In this document: positions 1 to 8,716 of the stretch, piece after piece | Layout: each line of letters starts with the position of its first letter | How positions within the stretch are numbered: position 1 is the first letter of the stretch | Assembly: GCA_046350375.1 (NCBI GenBank) | Contig: JAXMAO010000003.1 | Span: 62,001 to 126,000 of the forward strand | DNA length: 64,000 nucleotides | Direction: 5' to 3' | Source: JAXMAO01 sp046350375 | GTDB lineage: Bacteria > Planctomycetota > Phycisphaerae > UBA1845 > UTPLA1 | The notes under the pieces: model-generated | Seen by the model: only the letters and a program-made list of their open reading frames with translations | The model's database searches: none | Told to the model about the DNA's origin: nothing | Program-made: the position numbers and the translations under genes

Positions 1-601
1 CGCCGATCAGCTCGACCGCGCAGCCCCGCCGCCCGTCGAACCGCGCGTCGCCCGTGCCCGACACGCGCACCACGAACGTGTGCGGCACGCGATATCCCAG
101 CGCCCAGTACAGCCGCGAACCGATCGCCTCCGCCGCGCTGCCCAGCTCCGGATACTCCGCGTCGTCCAGCTTCACCAGCCAGCGACGCCCGCTCGCATCG
201 GCCCCCACGAACCCCGCCGTCGCCCCGCCGCGCTTCGGCTCAATCACCCGCCACGGCCCGCGCGGCCGGACCGCGCCGCCAAACGTCGCCGCGTCCACCC
301 GCGCCAGATTCCGGTTCACGTACCACGCCGAATCCGGCACGCCGCCGCCCGGCGTCACGTCCCACGCCTCGTCGCCCACCAGCGCCCGCCCCGCCCACGT
401 CCACAGCAGGTAGTCCCGCGCCGGATACAGATAGTTCGTCCGCAGGAAGGTCTCGGCCAGGCTCGGTGCCGGCCGCGTCGTCGCAAACTGAATCTCGCCC
501 GGCCTGTTGTCGCGCCGCAGCGACCCGCACCCGGCCGCCAACGTCGCCGCGACCAACGCCGCCGCGCGCCGCGTACGCCGCTTTCGCGCCACCGGCTTCA
601 T
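1..601 (-). CDS. Uncharacterised lipoprotein, partial (runs off the window)
   Basis: Reading back from an ATG at 601 the frame stays open to base 1, so only the first 200 codons are present. The N-terminus is basic, then hydrophobic, and ends in a lipobox-like LAAGC, which suggests an outer- or inner-membrane lipoprotein. Recognisable blocks are a DSAWYVNRN segment near residue 90, a GPWRVIEPK segment, and RRWLVKLDDAEYPELGSAAE followed by a GYRVP block. I associate this pattern with a widespread family of uncharacterised bacterial proteins with a kinase-like (HipA/PI4K-like) look; that link is from memory and weak. It starts 9 bases after the stop of the EEP gene at 610-1425, so the two are probably co-transcribed. 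Confidence 0.6.
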   Translation of the reverse strand, partial: MKPVARKRRTRRAAALVAATLAAGCGSLRRDNRPGEIQFATTRPAPSLAETFLRTNYLYPARDYLLWTWAGRALVGDEAWDVTPGGGVPDSAWYVNRNLARVDAATFGGAVRPRGPWRVIEPKRGGATAGFVGADASGRRWLVKLDDAEYPELGSAAEAIGSRLYWALGYRVPHTFVVRVSGTGDARFDGRRGCAVELIG

Positions 602-609
602 CCGCGCTG

Positions 610-1425
610 TTATGCCGCGCCGTCCCGCCCGTCGCAATCGACCGAAACCGCCGCCGACACCAGCCGATGGTCCGACCCGCTCTCGACTGCCACGCCGTAG
701 GACACGACCGCAACGTCGGGCGTCACCAGGATATGATCGATGACAAACGGTATCCCGTAGGTCGGCCGTGTCCCCGCGTGCCGCCCGCCCGCTGCCCGCC
801 GGCAGTCCACCATCCCCCGCGCCGCGGCACAATACGCCGGCGCCGGCCAAAACGTGTTGAAATCCCCCATCACGATCGCCGGCCCAGCCAAACCCGCGAT
901 CCGCGCTCTCAGGTCCAGCGCCTCGCGCCGCCGCGCCGGTTCGCTCCCCGCAAACGTCAGCCACGCCGGCCCGTGCATCGCCGCCAGGTGAACGTTTACC
1001 ACCCACAGCCGCACGCCGTCCACTTCCACCGGCGTCATGATCCCGTACGGATCCTGCCCGCCAACCGCCAGCACCTCCGCCGCGCCCACCCGCCCGCGCG
1101 ACAGCGTCATGTTTCCCACCGGCCGCCGCGTCCAGTGCCACAGCAGCTCGTAGCACCAGCTTCCGCCCAGCGCCGCCCCCGCCGCCGTCGGACCGACGCC
1201 GTCGGAATACCCATGCCCGTCCGGCAGCACCTCTTGCAGGCAGATCACGTCCGCCCGCGCCGCGCGAATGTTCGCCAGCACGGCCGGCCAGTTCCGCCCG
1301 CCCTCGACGTTATACGTCGCCAATCGCAGCGCCACGCGCCGACCGGCCCCGCGGTCGCCCGGCTGCGCTCGACCGACCCGATTCTCCGCCGCCACGCTTG
1401 CTTCCATCGCCCATTCATCGGCCAA
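610..1425 (-). CDS. Endonuclease/exonuclease/phosphatase (EEP) family protein
   Basis: A 271-residue protein with the ordered EEP-fold motifs: LATYNVEGG (Asn), ICLQEV (catalytic Glu), VNVHLAAM, the Asp/Asn pair in VMGDFNTF, and the final SGSDHRLV Asp-His. These are the metal-binding and catalytic residues of the DNase I-like fold. The substrate (DNA, phospholipid or other phosphodiester) cannot be read from the sequence. There is no signal peptide, although the first 30 residues are poorly conserved and the true start may lie further in. It is divergent from the uracil-DNA glycosylase at 1497 across a 71-base gap and is followed closely by the lipoprotein gene. Confidence 0.8.
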   Translation of the reverse strand: MADEWAMEASVAAENRVGRAQPGDRGAGRRVALRLATYNVEGGRNWPAVLANIRAARADVICLQEVLPDGHGYSDGVGPTAAGAALGGSWCYELLWHWTRRPVGNMTLSRGRVGAAEVLAVGGQDPYGIMTPVEVDGVRLWVVNVHLAAMHGPAWLTFAGSEPARRREALDLRARIAGLAGPAIVMGDFNTFWPAPAYCAAARGMVDCRRAAGGRHAGTRPTYGIPFVIDHILVTPDVAVVSYGVAVESGSDHRLVSAAVSVDCDGRDGAA

Positions 1426-1496
1426 ATCGCCGCGCCGAATCCGTCGTCGAACGGTGCCCTGTTTCGCCCGCTTGAAACCGCCCGCCGATCGCTATC

Positions 1497-2363
1497 ATGT
1501 CGCCCATGCCGCCCGACGCCGAAGATCTCCGCAGCGCCCTGCGAATCCGCCTCGAGGCCGACCAATTGCTTGGCGCCCGCGTGCTCCCCATCCGCCCGCC
1601 CGCGCCGCGCTCAGCCGTGCCCGCCAGGGCGCCCGCCGTCGCGCCGGCCCACTCGTCCGCCCCACCGCCGCGCCCCGCATCGTCGCCGCCGGCCGCGCCT
1701 CCGCCGAAACCGATTCCCGCGCCGGCGCCGGCTGACCCTGCTGTCGCCGCCGCGCGCACCGCCTCGCTGCATACACTCGATGTCGAAAAAGTCCGCAACT
1801 GCACGCGCTGCGGCCTGCACCAGGCTCGCACCCGCACCGTCTTCGGACAGGGTTCCCCCACCGCCCGCGTCGTCTTCGTCGGCGAGGCCCCCGGCGCCGA
1901 AGAAGACCGCACCGGCCTCGCCTTCGTCGGCCGCGCCGGCGAACTGCTCACCGCGATGATTGAAAAGGGAATGGGACTGAAACGCGACGACGCCTACATC
2001 TGCAACGTCATCAAGTGCCGCCCGCCCGACAACCGCACGCCCGCCCCGGACGAAATCACCCAGTGCGTACCCTATCTCTGGGAGCAGCTTTCAACCATCA
2101 ACCCCGAGGTGATCGTCGCCCTCGGCGGCCCGGCCGCCCAGACCCTGCTCAACACCCGCGAAGGCATCACCCGCCTCCGCGGCCGCTGGCACCAGGTCCA
2201 CGTCTCCGGCTCGCCGCTCATCGGCCCGCCGACCCCCTGCATGCCCACCTTCCACCCGGCCTACCTGCTCCGCTCCCCCGGCGAAAAGGTGAAGGCGTGG
2301 GAAGACCTCAAGCTCATCCTCGCGCGGCTCAATCTGCCGTTGCCCAGCGCTCGCCCCAGATGA
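1497..2363 (+). CDS. Uracil-DNA glycosylase, family 4 (Fe-S type)
   Basis: Removes uracil from DNA to start base-excision repair. Four cysteines spaced as in family 4 enzymes (C102, C105, C174, C190) should hold a [4Fe-4S] cluster. The active-site block GEAPGAEED begins at residue 129, and the HPAYLLR motif lies near the C-terminus. Family members are usually about 200-220 residues; the extra length here (288) is an N-terminal helix plus a Pro/Ala-rich linker at residues 35-85, which is common in planctomycete homologues. It is the first gene of its strand after a short divergent gap. Two plasmid-like hairpin repeats follow the stop at 2420-2480. Confidence 0.92.
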   Translation: MSPMPPDAEDLRSALRIRLEADQLLGARVLPIRPPAPRSAVPARAPAVAPAHSSAPPPRPASSPPAAPPPKPIPAPAPADPAVAAARTASLHTLDVEKVRNCTRCGLHQARTRTVFGQGSPTARVVFVGEAPGAEEDRTGLAFVGRAGELLTAMIEKGMGLKRDDAYICNVIKCRPPDNRTPAPDEITQCVPYLWEQLSTINPEVIVALGGPAAQTLLNTREGITRLRGRWHQVHVSGSPLIGPPTPCMPTFHPAYLLRSPGEKVKAWEDLKLILARLNLPLPSARPR

Positions 2364-2419
2364 CGTCTTGCCGACATTGCATTGCGATCGAAATGCAATC
2401 GTCTCTCAATCGCCTTTCC

Positions 2420-2480
2420 GGTACCGCAAAGTTCCACTTTGCGCGATTGCCCCCCGGTACGACAAAGTTCCACTTTGTCC
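2420..2480. repeat. Two copies of the CAAAG-type hairpin repeat (family B)
   Basis: Perfect inverted repeats at 2425-2443 (CGCAAAGT, loop TCC, ACTTTGCG) and 2461-2479 (GACAAAGT, loop TCC, ACTTTGTC), each preceded by GGTAC. Related hairpins occur at 11172-11197 and 55293-55320. They lie just after the UDG stop codon and could also act as transcription stops, but there is no T-tract. The rest of the 2364-2552 gap shows nothing recognisable. Confidence 0.75.
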
Positions 2481-2552
2481 AGTTCGGCCCGTTCCGCTCT
2501 TCGATCTCACGCGCACGACCGCCGCGCAAGATCGTGAAATACACCGCCTCCC

Positions 2553-2954
2553 TCACCCCCGCCCCGCCAGGTGGTCCGCCAGCTCCACGATCGCGTTCGT
2601 CGCCCGGCCAAGCTGGTTCGCCAGCCCGCGCACGTGCTCCATGTCCGCCTGCATCCGCGCCAGCTGCTCCCCCAGCCGCTCGAGCTGCTGCCGCGCCAGC
2701 ATCGTCTCCCGCAGCCATTCGTCCTTCGTCGTGTAGGCCTGCTGAACGCCTTCCACCGCCGCGGCCACCCGCCCCTGCTCGGCCTCCAGCCGCTCGGCCC
2801 GCCGCGACAACTCCTCCTGCCCCACCCGCTGATCGTCCCGCACCCCGCGCACGTAGAACAGCACCACCACCACCAGCGGTCCCACCAGCGCCGACACCGT
2901 CGCCACAATCGCCCCTACCATCTGCCACGGCATCGCCCCCGCCGTCCCGTTCAT
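2553..2954 (-). CDS. Small membrane protein with coiled coil, phage-accessory-like
   Basis: 133 residues: one membrane span (about residues 10-34, valine-rich) followed by a charged helical region rich in Glu, Arg, Gln and Leu that looks like a coiled coil. The layout resembles DUF2730-type proteins (Mu gp25) found next to Mu-like head genes, but no diagnostic motif confirms this. Its ATG overlaps the stop of the upstream gene (ATGA at 2951-2954), so they are translationally coupled. It could equally be a host membrane protein. Confidence 0.55.
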   Translation of the reverse strand: MNGTAGAMPWQMVGAIVATVSALVGPLVVVVLFYVRGVRDDQRVGQEELSRRAERLEAEQGRVAAAVEGVQQAYTTKDEWLRETMLARQQLERLGEQLARMQADMEHVRGLANQLGRATNAIVELADHLAGRG

Positions 2955-3283
2955 TTCCCGATTGGCAGCTTCGACAACACCAGCGCCGCCAGTTGCAGCA
3001 ACTGGTTCACCGTGTCGACTCGAATCAGCCCGTCCGTCAGTTCCTGGCGAAACTTCTGCATCACCGGGCTGTCGACCAGGCTCACCACCGCCGTCGTCCG
3101 TGGCGCGCCCGCCAGCACCGCGTCAATCGCATCGCCACCCGCCGCCGCGATCTTCGGCGCGGCCGACCCGCTCGGATCCGCCGCGCTCGTCGGCGCACTT
3201 GCGGCCGCCGCCGTCGCACCGCCCCCCGCCAGCCGATCCACCGCCGCCGCAAACTGATCCAGAGCCGTCGTACTGTCCGCCAT
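2951..3283 (-). CDS. Small hypothetical protein upstream of the coiled-coil gene
   Basis: 110 residues from the ATG at 3283. The first half is low-complexity Ala/Gly/Ser; the second half (VVSLVDSPVMQKFRQELTDG and onward) is amphipathic helical and ends in LSKLPIGK. I do not recognise a family. The gene ends in an ATGA overlap with the next gene, so it is probably real and part of the same three-gene unit as the lipoprotein at 3342-3833. Confidence 0.5.
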   Translation of the reverse strand: MADSTTALDQFAAAVDRLAGGGATAAAASAPTSAADPSGSAAPKIAAAGGDAIDAVLAGAPRTTAVVSLVDSPVMQKFRQELTDGLIRVDTVNQLLQLAALVLSKLPIGK

Positions 3284-3341
3284 GTCTCTGCCCTCCGCGT
3301 CCCGTCGCACCTACCGCGCTCGTTCGCCGCGCCGCGCCCGC

Positions 3342-3833
3342 CTACTCGCCCCGCCCGGTCGCCGCCGTCACCGTCGCCGTCGACCCATGCCGAGTCAACA
3401 GCCCCGTCACATAGCGCTTCAGCTCGTCATCCAGACTGGTCGATTGCACCGCGATTTGCCGCAATCCTGCCGCCGTCTCGCGCAGCGCCCGGCAGTTCTC
3501 GCCCACCCGCCGCTGCCGCTCCCACGCCACCCGCCGATCCTCGCGAATCTTCGCCAGCGCCGCGGCAAAGTCGCCCGTGTGCTTGTCCATCAGCGCCTCG
3601 TCCGCCTGGTCGCGCCGCGTCCGCGACACAAACGCCCCGATCACAGACGCCTCGCGCGCCGCATCCGCCGAGTCCAGGTCCGCAGAAAACTCCGTCGCCG
3701 CACGCTGCGTCTCCACCGCCACCGCCTCCAGCGCATCGGCCGCCGAAAGCTCCACCCGCGCCTGCGACACGCACCCGCCCCACGTCAGCGCACACGCCGC
3801 CCACGCGCTCAGCCGCCCCATCGTCGTCTTCAT
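3342..3833 (-). CDS. Small lipoprotein-like exported protein
   Basis: About 163 residues. GGGAGG lies 8 bases before the ATG at 3833, which favours this start over the ATG at 3839. A short hydrophobic segment ends at a candidate lipobox, TWGGC at residue 21. The mature part is almost entirely helical with many charged residues. A small lipoprotein followed by a small membrane protein recalls phage spanin or lysis cassettes, but the order and sizes do not prove it. First of three consecutive minus-strand genes. Confidence 0.5.
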   Translation of the reverse strand: MKTTMGRLSAWAACALTWGGCVSQARVELSAADALEAVAVETQRAATEFSADLDSADAAREASVIGAFVSRTRRDQADEALMDKHTGDFAAALAKIREDRRVAWERQRRVGENCRALRETAAGLRQIAVQSTSLDDELKRYVTGLLTRHGSTATVTAATGRGE

Positions 3834-4143
3834 CGCCATTGCCTCCCCGCGTCCCAGCCTCTCCGCCTCCGCCCCCATTACTGGTCCGACGTTCCGCGCC
3901 CGCGACGCCCCGCCGCGCGCAGCGCTTCTGCCCCGCCAGCGCGACGCCCGCCCAACCGCCCGCTTACCGCGCGCACGCCGCGCGCCGCACAGCCAGCCCC
4001 CGGAAGAACTTTCTGAGAATAAACTTCGGCCGCCCCCTTGACGTGGCGACTATACAATCGCATGGTACTGCACCTTGCGACCCACCGGGGTCCGGTACCC
4101 ATGCGTAACTTGTTGTCCCTATTTCAGTTATGGATTGAATTCC
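3834..4143. other. Intergenic gap between divergent genes
   Basis: About 310 bases between the lipoprotein-like gene and the DksA-type gene. I see no convincing gene. The only candidate site is a weak plus-strand promoter: TTGACG at 4038-4043, 17 bases, then CATGGT at 4061-4066. Confidence 0.4.
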
Positions 4144-4716
4144 ATGCCATCGCCGAAGAAACCAGCCAGCAAGTCCGCCCCCAAGCCGGCCCCCAAGACC
4201 GCTAAGGCCTTGAAACCCGCTCCCCGGCCATCCCCGGACAAGGTCCCCGCCAAACCGGTCACCATCGCGCCCGCTCCGCCGCCGCCGCCCCTCACCGCCG
4301 CCGACCGCGCCTGGCTCGACAACATGCGCCAAACCCTTCTCCAGCGCCGCGCCCAGCTCACCAACGTCGTCCAGTCCAACCGCGAACAGCTCGCCGCCAA
4401 CGAAGGCGACCCGGCCGACATCGCCGACCGCGCCTCTGAAGGTTTCGAAGACGAACTCACCGCCGGCCTGCTCTCGCTCGAAGTCGCAGCCCTCGACGAG
4501 GTCGACGCCGCGCTCGAGCGCATCGACAAAGGCGACTACGGCGCCTGCGTCACCTGCGGCAAACCAATCTCGCGAAAGCGGCTCGAAATTCTCCCATTCG
4601 CCAAGCGCTGCCTGAAGTGCGAAGACGAGAAAGAGCGCGCCATCCCGCTCAACGCGGCCGCCGACCAGGACGGGGAAGACGAGGAAGAGGCCGCCGACGA
4701 GGCCGACAACGACTGA
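4144..4716 (+). CDS. DksA/TraR-family zinc-finger protein
   Basis: 190 residues. The central part (about residues 55-150) is the DksA-like coiled coil, including the conserved DPADIADRASEGFEDEL block. It is followed by a C4 zinc finger, CVTCGKP then KRCLKC. Family members bind in the secondary channel of RNA polymerase or act as general regulators. Two features are unusual: an N-terminal tail of about 45 residues rich in Lys, Pro and Ala, and a very acidic C-terminus (EDEEEAADEADND). Such tailed versions are common in planctomycetes and myxobacteria. The ATG at 4144 is the first good start; an in-frame upstream extension lacks conserved sequence. Confidence 0.85.
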   Translation: MPSPKKPASKSAPKPAPKTAKALKPAPRPSPDKVPAKPVTIAPAPPPPPLTAADRAWLDNMRQTLLQRRAQLTNVVQSNREQLAANEGDPADIADRASEGFEDELTAGLLSLEVAALDEVDAALERIDKGDYGACVTCGKPISRKRLEILPFAKRCLKCEDEKERAIPLNAAADQDGEDEEEAADEADND

Positions 4717-4845
4717 CCTGCCCGCCGACCGGCACGATCCTCGCGCCCGCCCGTCGTGCGCCCATTCGGCGCAATGCCGCACCGCTCGGCCGCGCCCGTG
4801 CCAAGTCGCGTCAGATCGAATTGCTGTGGATGTCGAACAGCGGCG

Positions 4846-6750
4846 CTACGGACAGCTCAGCACCGCTTCAAACCCCTGCACGTCGCCGCCGTCCACCTTG
4901 CAGTCCACGTTCATGTCGGCCGCGTCGAGCTGCGCCTGCGTCACCGACGCCGGGTTGACCAGCGCCGACACAAACAGCGAAATGTCGCCGCAATCCACCG
5001 CGCTCGAGCCGTCCAGGTCGCCGCGCAGCGCCACAAACGCCCCCACCCGCGCCGTCAGCGTATAGGTCACGTCCGCCAGGTTCGTCGCGCCGGCCAGGTT
5101 CTGCTGATCGCGCGTCTTGAGCGTCAGCGTCGCCGAGTAGATCGCACAGTTCGCCGCACCGCTCGAATCGAACGCCACGTCAAACGACGCCGGGCTTGCC
5201 CCCGCCGACGCCGGCGGACTCGTCACCAGCATGAACCGCGCCGCGTCCGGCCCCGTTATCATCGCGTCATACACCTCGACCGTCGCCAGCAGCGGCCCGT
5301 AGTTCGCGTCATACACCACCGCCGGCATGTTCGAAAAACCGCCCGCCGGATGCGTGCCGAAATCCACCGCCCCGCTCAGCACCACCGATCCCGACTGCGT
5401 CGACGGCGCCCCGTGGCCCAGCACTGTCCCGGTCGCCGGAATCGAAATCACCGGCGTCTCCCGCGCGTTGGTCGTCGTGTTGATCGCCACGGCCTGGTCC
5501 TTCACGCCCGGCGTCGAAGTGTTCATCGTCACCGTGTCGACGTTGCTGCCGCCCCCGGCCGGCTCCGACTGCAATCCCGACACCGTCGTGAAGTTCGCCA
5601 CCCCGATCGAGAAATACTGGTACGTCAGCGTCTCGCCCGGCAGCGGCGCCGTGTTCGTCACCGTCAGCGGCATCGTCGCCACCGCCCCCACGATCACCGT
5701 CCCGAACGCCAGCGGCGATCCCGCCAGCGAAATCCGCGACGGATACTGCAGCTCCATCATCACCGGCAGATGGTCCGACGCATACCACAAGTCATCTGCA
5801 ATGCTGTCCGGCACGTCGCCGTTCGGCAGCGGACTGTTCACCGCCAGGTTGAACCGCGCGCCATCCTGCCCGATCGTCCGGTAGGTCGACGGGACGTACG
5901 AAATCCCCGTCGTCCCGTTCAGAATCGTCGACAGCAGCATGAAATCGAACCGATCGTCCAGCCCGCCCAGCACGCCGCCCCCCTGGCCCGGCGGATTCGA
6001 CGTCCGCGGCGACTGCGAATGCACGAATCGATAGGTGAACGAGCCGCTCCAGTTCTGCGCAATGCCGCTCGGGTTCAGCGGGTCCACCGTCCGCCCGTCG
6101 TTGTCAACGGTCGACTCCAGCAGGTTCATGTACGCCTGCTCCGCCCCGGTGTACAGATTCAGGTCTCCGCACACGATGAACCGTGTGTTCGGCGGAAACA
6201 GGTCCGCGTCCGACCGGATGATCGCCGTCGCCGCCGCCCGCTCCTCCGGATCGCCCGGCTGATTCGACGACTTCAGATGACACCCGTAGATGTAGAACTG
6301 GTTCGACGAGTGCGTATACCCCTGCGGACGCAACCGCCAGCGCGGCGTCAGCCGCGGCGTCGTCGACAGCGACTTCGCGTCGTCCGGCGTCCCCACGCTG
6401 AACCGCTGCAGCACCGCCGTCTTGTAGAAGAGGCACTGGTCCCGGTCGCCGCAGTCAAAGTACGCATGCTGCGCCCACGCGCCCGGATTCACCACGTTCA
6501 GCACGTTGTTCAGAAATGCCGCCGCCGCCGTCGCGTCCGCGATCTCGCACGTCATCACCACGTCCGGGTTCAGGTATGCGATGATTGCCTGAAAATGAGG
6601 ATCGCGCTGCGGCCCGGTCGTCCCCGGATAGAGCAGGCAGTTGTACGACAACACCCGAATCGCGCTCGCCGGCCGGGCCACCGCCAGTAGTGTCGCCACC
6701 GCCGCCAACGTCCACGCCGCGCCGCGCATGCCTCTTCCCTGACGATTCAT
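4846..6750 (-). CDS. Secreted EEP-family phosphodiesterase with choice-of-anchor and dockerin-like domains
   Basis: 634 residues with a signal peptide ending near ARPASA. The N-terminal half is an EEP fold: LSYNCLLYPG, VMTCEIADA (Glu), IYGCHLKSS, the Asp/Asn of VCGDLNLY, and YASDHLPV at the end. The middle (about 350-470) is a beta-sandwich of the type that measures conserved thresholds (FGTVIVGAV, PLTVTN), similar to ASPM/SPD2/Hydin domains. The last 65 residues carry two Ca-loop repeats, GDLDGSSAVDCGD and AADMNVDCKVDGGD. It probably acts outside the cytoplasm as a nuclease or phospholipase-like enzyme held by its tail. Confidence 0.82.
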   Translation of the reverse strand: MNRQGRGMRGAAWTLAAVATLLAVARPASAIRVLSYNCLLYPGTTGPQRDPHFQAIIAYLNPDVVMTCEIADATAAAAFLNNVLNVVNPGAWAQHAYFDCGDRDQCLFYKTAVLQRFSVGTPDDAKSLSTTPRLTPRWRLRPQGYTHSSNQFYIYGCHLKSSNQPGDPEERAAATAIIRSDADLFPPNTRFIVCGDLNLYTGAEQAYMNLLESTVDNDGRTVDPLNPSGIAQNWSGSFTYRFVHSQSPRTSNPPGQGGGVLGGLDDRFDFMLLSTILNGTTGISYVPSTYRTIGQDGARFNLAVNSPLPNGDVPDSIADDLWYASDHLPVMMELQYPSRISLAGSPLAFGTVIVGAVATMPLTVTNTAPLPGETLTYQYFSIGVANFTTVSGLQSEPAGGGSNVDTVTMNTSTPGVKDQAVAINTTTNARETPVISIPATGTVLGHGAPSTQSGSVVLSGAVDFGTHPAGGFSNMPAVVYDANYGPLLATVEVYDAMITGPDAARFMLVTSPPASAGASPASFDVAFDSSGAANCAIYSATLTLKTRDQQNLAGATNLADVTYTLTARVGAFVALRGDLDGSSAVDCGDISLFVSALVNPASVTQAQLDAADMNVDCKVDGGDVQGFEAVLSCP

Positions 6751-6934
6751 AGATAGACTATCCCTTCAATCCGCCATCGCCGGCGCCCCTGATCCGCCGG
6801 CCCGGGCATCTCATGACAGGCCTAGCAATCACCCAATTCTACCGCCCCGCCGCCCCCGAACCAACGCTTTCGCCCCGCCCCCGCCCCTATCTCCTTGATC
6901 CGCCTGCATTTGGGGTGCACCGCTTTTGTAACCA

Positions 6935-7765
6935 CTACCGCCCCCGATACTCCGCATACGTCTTCGCCGTCTCCCACACCCGAACGCTCTCCAGCCGCGC
7001 CGCCCCGAACCGCCCCTCCAGCAGCCCCCACACCACCACCGCAATGTTCTCCACCGATGGATTCACCCCCGCAAACTCCGGACAGTCAACGTTCAAGTGC
7101 TTGTGATCCAGCCGGTCGATCACCTCCCGCTTCACCGTCTCCTCGAACCCAGGCAGCGACACCACGCAGCCGCTCGCCCCATCCGGCTCCCCGATCACGC
7201 TCACCTCGACCTGGTAGTTGTGCCCGTGCCCGTGCAGGTTGTTGCACTTCCCGAACACCCGCCGGTTCTCTTCCGCCGACAGCGCCGAAACGTGCAGCCG
7301 ATGCGCCGCCGAAAACTCGAACATCTGCGTCACTCGAACCATGCCTGTCCGCCCTCGTTCAATCGAATAGTTCAGGTACGGCGTCGTCCGCAGCTCCAGC
7401 GCCTCCAGCCGCGCCGGCGACGGAACGTGCCCCTCCGCCTCGCGCCACACCTCCGCCAGCAGCGCCTCGCCCGTCGTCCGCGCACCGCTGGCGCGCAGTC
7501 GACGCGCCGCCGCCGGCAGCGCCCGCTCGCGCAGCAGCCGATCGATTTCGTGAATGTTAACCAGGTATCCCGTGACCGCGTCCGGCGTCCCGCTCACCCG
7601 CGCCCGCAGCGCCAGGTACGGCGCCACCCCCACCGCCGACGGCCACCCGCCCCACGAATTGCTAATCGGATGCGCCCGCTCGAATCCCTCCGCCCCGCGC
7701 GCCGCCCCCGCCCAGTCCCGATCAATCGAAAACCGGATCTCGCGCATCAGCCAGACGACTGCCAT
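6935..7765 (-). CDS. Double-length 6-pyruvoyl-tetrahydropterin synthase/QueD-family protein
   Basis: Residues 143-276 form a complete PTPS/6-carboxytetrahydropterin synthase domain: FSAAHRL (H155), C174 followed by HGH (H178, H180 for zinc), LDHKHLN and the late Glu in VWET. This reaction makes the 7-deazaguanine (queuosine) precursor or a pterin. Residues 8-140 look like a second, degenerate copy with RFSIDRDW in place of FSAAH and no zinc histidines. Normal QueD is about 120-140 residues, so this is a tandem form with one apparently dead domain. Start could be 7765 or the ATG at 7747. It lies next to the phage module but is a housekeeping-type gene. Confidence 0.85.
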   Translation of the reverse strand: MAVVWLMREIRFSIDRDWAGAARGAEGFERAHPISNSWGGWPSAVGVAPYLALRARVSGTPDAVTGYLVNIHEIDRLLRERALPAAARRLRASGARTTGEALLAEVWREAEGHVPSPARLEALELRTTPYLNYSIERGRTGMVRVTQMFEFSAAHRLHVSALSAEENRRVFGKCNNLHGHGHNYQVEVSVIGEPDGASGCVVSLPGFEETVKREVIDRLDHKHLNVDCPEFAGVNPSVENIAVVVWGLLEGRFGAARLESVRVWETAKTYAEYRGR

Positions 7766-7816
7766 GTCATCATTCTAGGCCCAACCGCCCAATCCTCCAC
7801 GCCCCCCGCCCACACG

Positions 7817-8662
7817 CTACTCTTTCATCTGGAACACCACCCGCACCGGCTGCACCCACGTCGATGTCGCCATCTCCTGCCCCATCGGCCGCAACAGACG
7901 CACTTCCTTTACCGTAATATCCGGAATCGACAGCACGTCCGGAACCTCCAGCGTCGCCTCCGTTCCCACGCTCGCCAGTCCGTGCAGTCCGTCCATGACG
8001 TCCGCGATGTCCGCGTCCGACTCTCCGCGAATCTCCCCCTCCCAGACCAGCGTCGTGCCCGGATCCCACGTCGCCATCTCCGGCCCGTCTCGCACCTCGT
8101 ACGTCCCCGACTCGGTCCGCGTCAGCGTCAGCCGCGCCGGCCCTTCCGGCGGCCCCAGCTCCCGCGTCGTCACCGCGTCGCGCCCGCCGATCGCCGCGCC
8201 GTCAAACAGCGGCACCGGCGCCAGCGGCGCCATGCGATACATCAGTTCATGAATGTCCAGCCGGTCGTCCCCGTCCGCATACCGCATCCCCGCCGCCACG
8301 GCCCGCCGGCCGGTCACGATCACCACCCCGTCCAGCGCGCCACGCACCACCGAAATCAGCGAATACGACCCCAGCGAGTCACTCTCGTCCTGCCGCGGCC
8401 CGCCCACCGTCCGCAGCGACCGCGCCGCCACATACACCCCGAACCGCGGCCCGCGCTTTCCAACCGGCGCATCTGTCGCCGTGTTCTCATCCACGTACGC
8501 CGTCACCGCCGCCGGCGGCCGCATCCGCGTCAGCTGCGCCCGCATCGCCGCCCGGTACGGCCCGCTGCCCGCCTCGACGCTTCCAAACGCGATCGACCCG
8601 CCCAGCTCCGCCGTCCGCAGCCGCTCGATGAGCGCATTCTCGATGTCCGCCAGGTACGCCAT
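7817..8662 (-). CDS. Mu gp37-like phage protein (DUF1834 type)
   Basis: 281 residues. The opening MAYLADIENALIERLRT matches the usual start of Mu gp37-type proteins (an ENAL/DAIIxRL helix). The gene directly follows gp36, exactly as in Mu-like phages, where these proteins sit at the head-tail interface. The rest is beta-rich with no other motif I recognise, and the protein is longer than typical gp37, so the C-terminal half may be an added domain. GAGAGGTGAG lies right before the ATG. Last gene of the head module on this strand. Confidence 0.6.
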   Translation of the reverse strand: MAYLADIENALIERLRTAELGGSIAFGSVEAGSGPYRAAMRAQLTRMRPPAAVTAYVDENTATDAPVGKRGPRFGVYVAARSLRTVGGPRQDESDSLGSYSLISVVRGALDGVVIVTGRRAVAAGMRYADGDDRLDIHELMYRMAPLAPVPLFDGAAIGGRDAVTTRELGPPEGPARLTLTRTESGTYEVRDGPEMATWDPGTTLVWEGEIRGESDADIADVMDGLHGLASVGTEATLEVPDVLSIPDITVKEVRLLRPMGQEMATSTWVQPVRVVFQMKE

Positions 8663-8716
8663 CTCACCTCTCCGGCACGGCCCGATCGCCCCGCGCCCGT
8701 CGCACTCCCAACTCGC

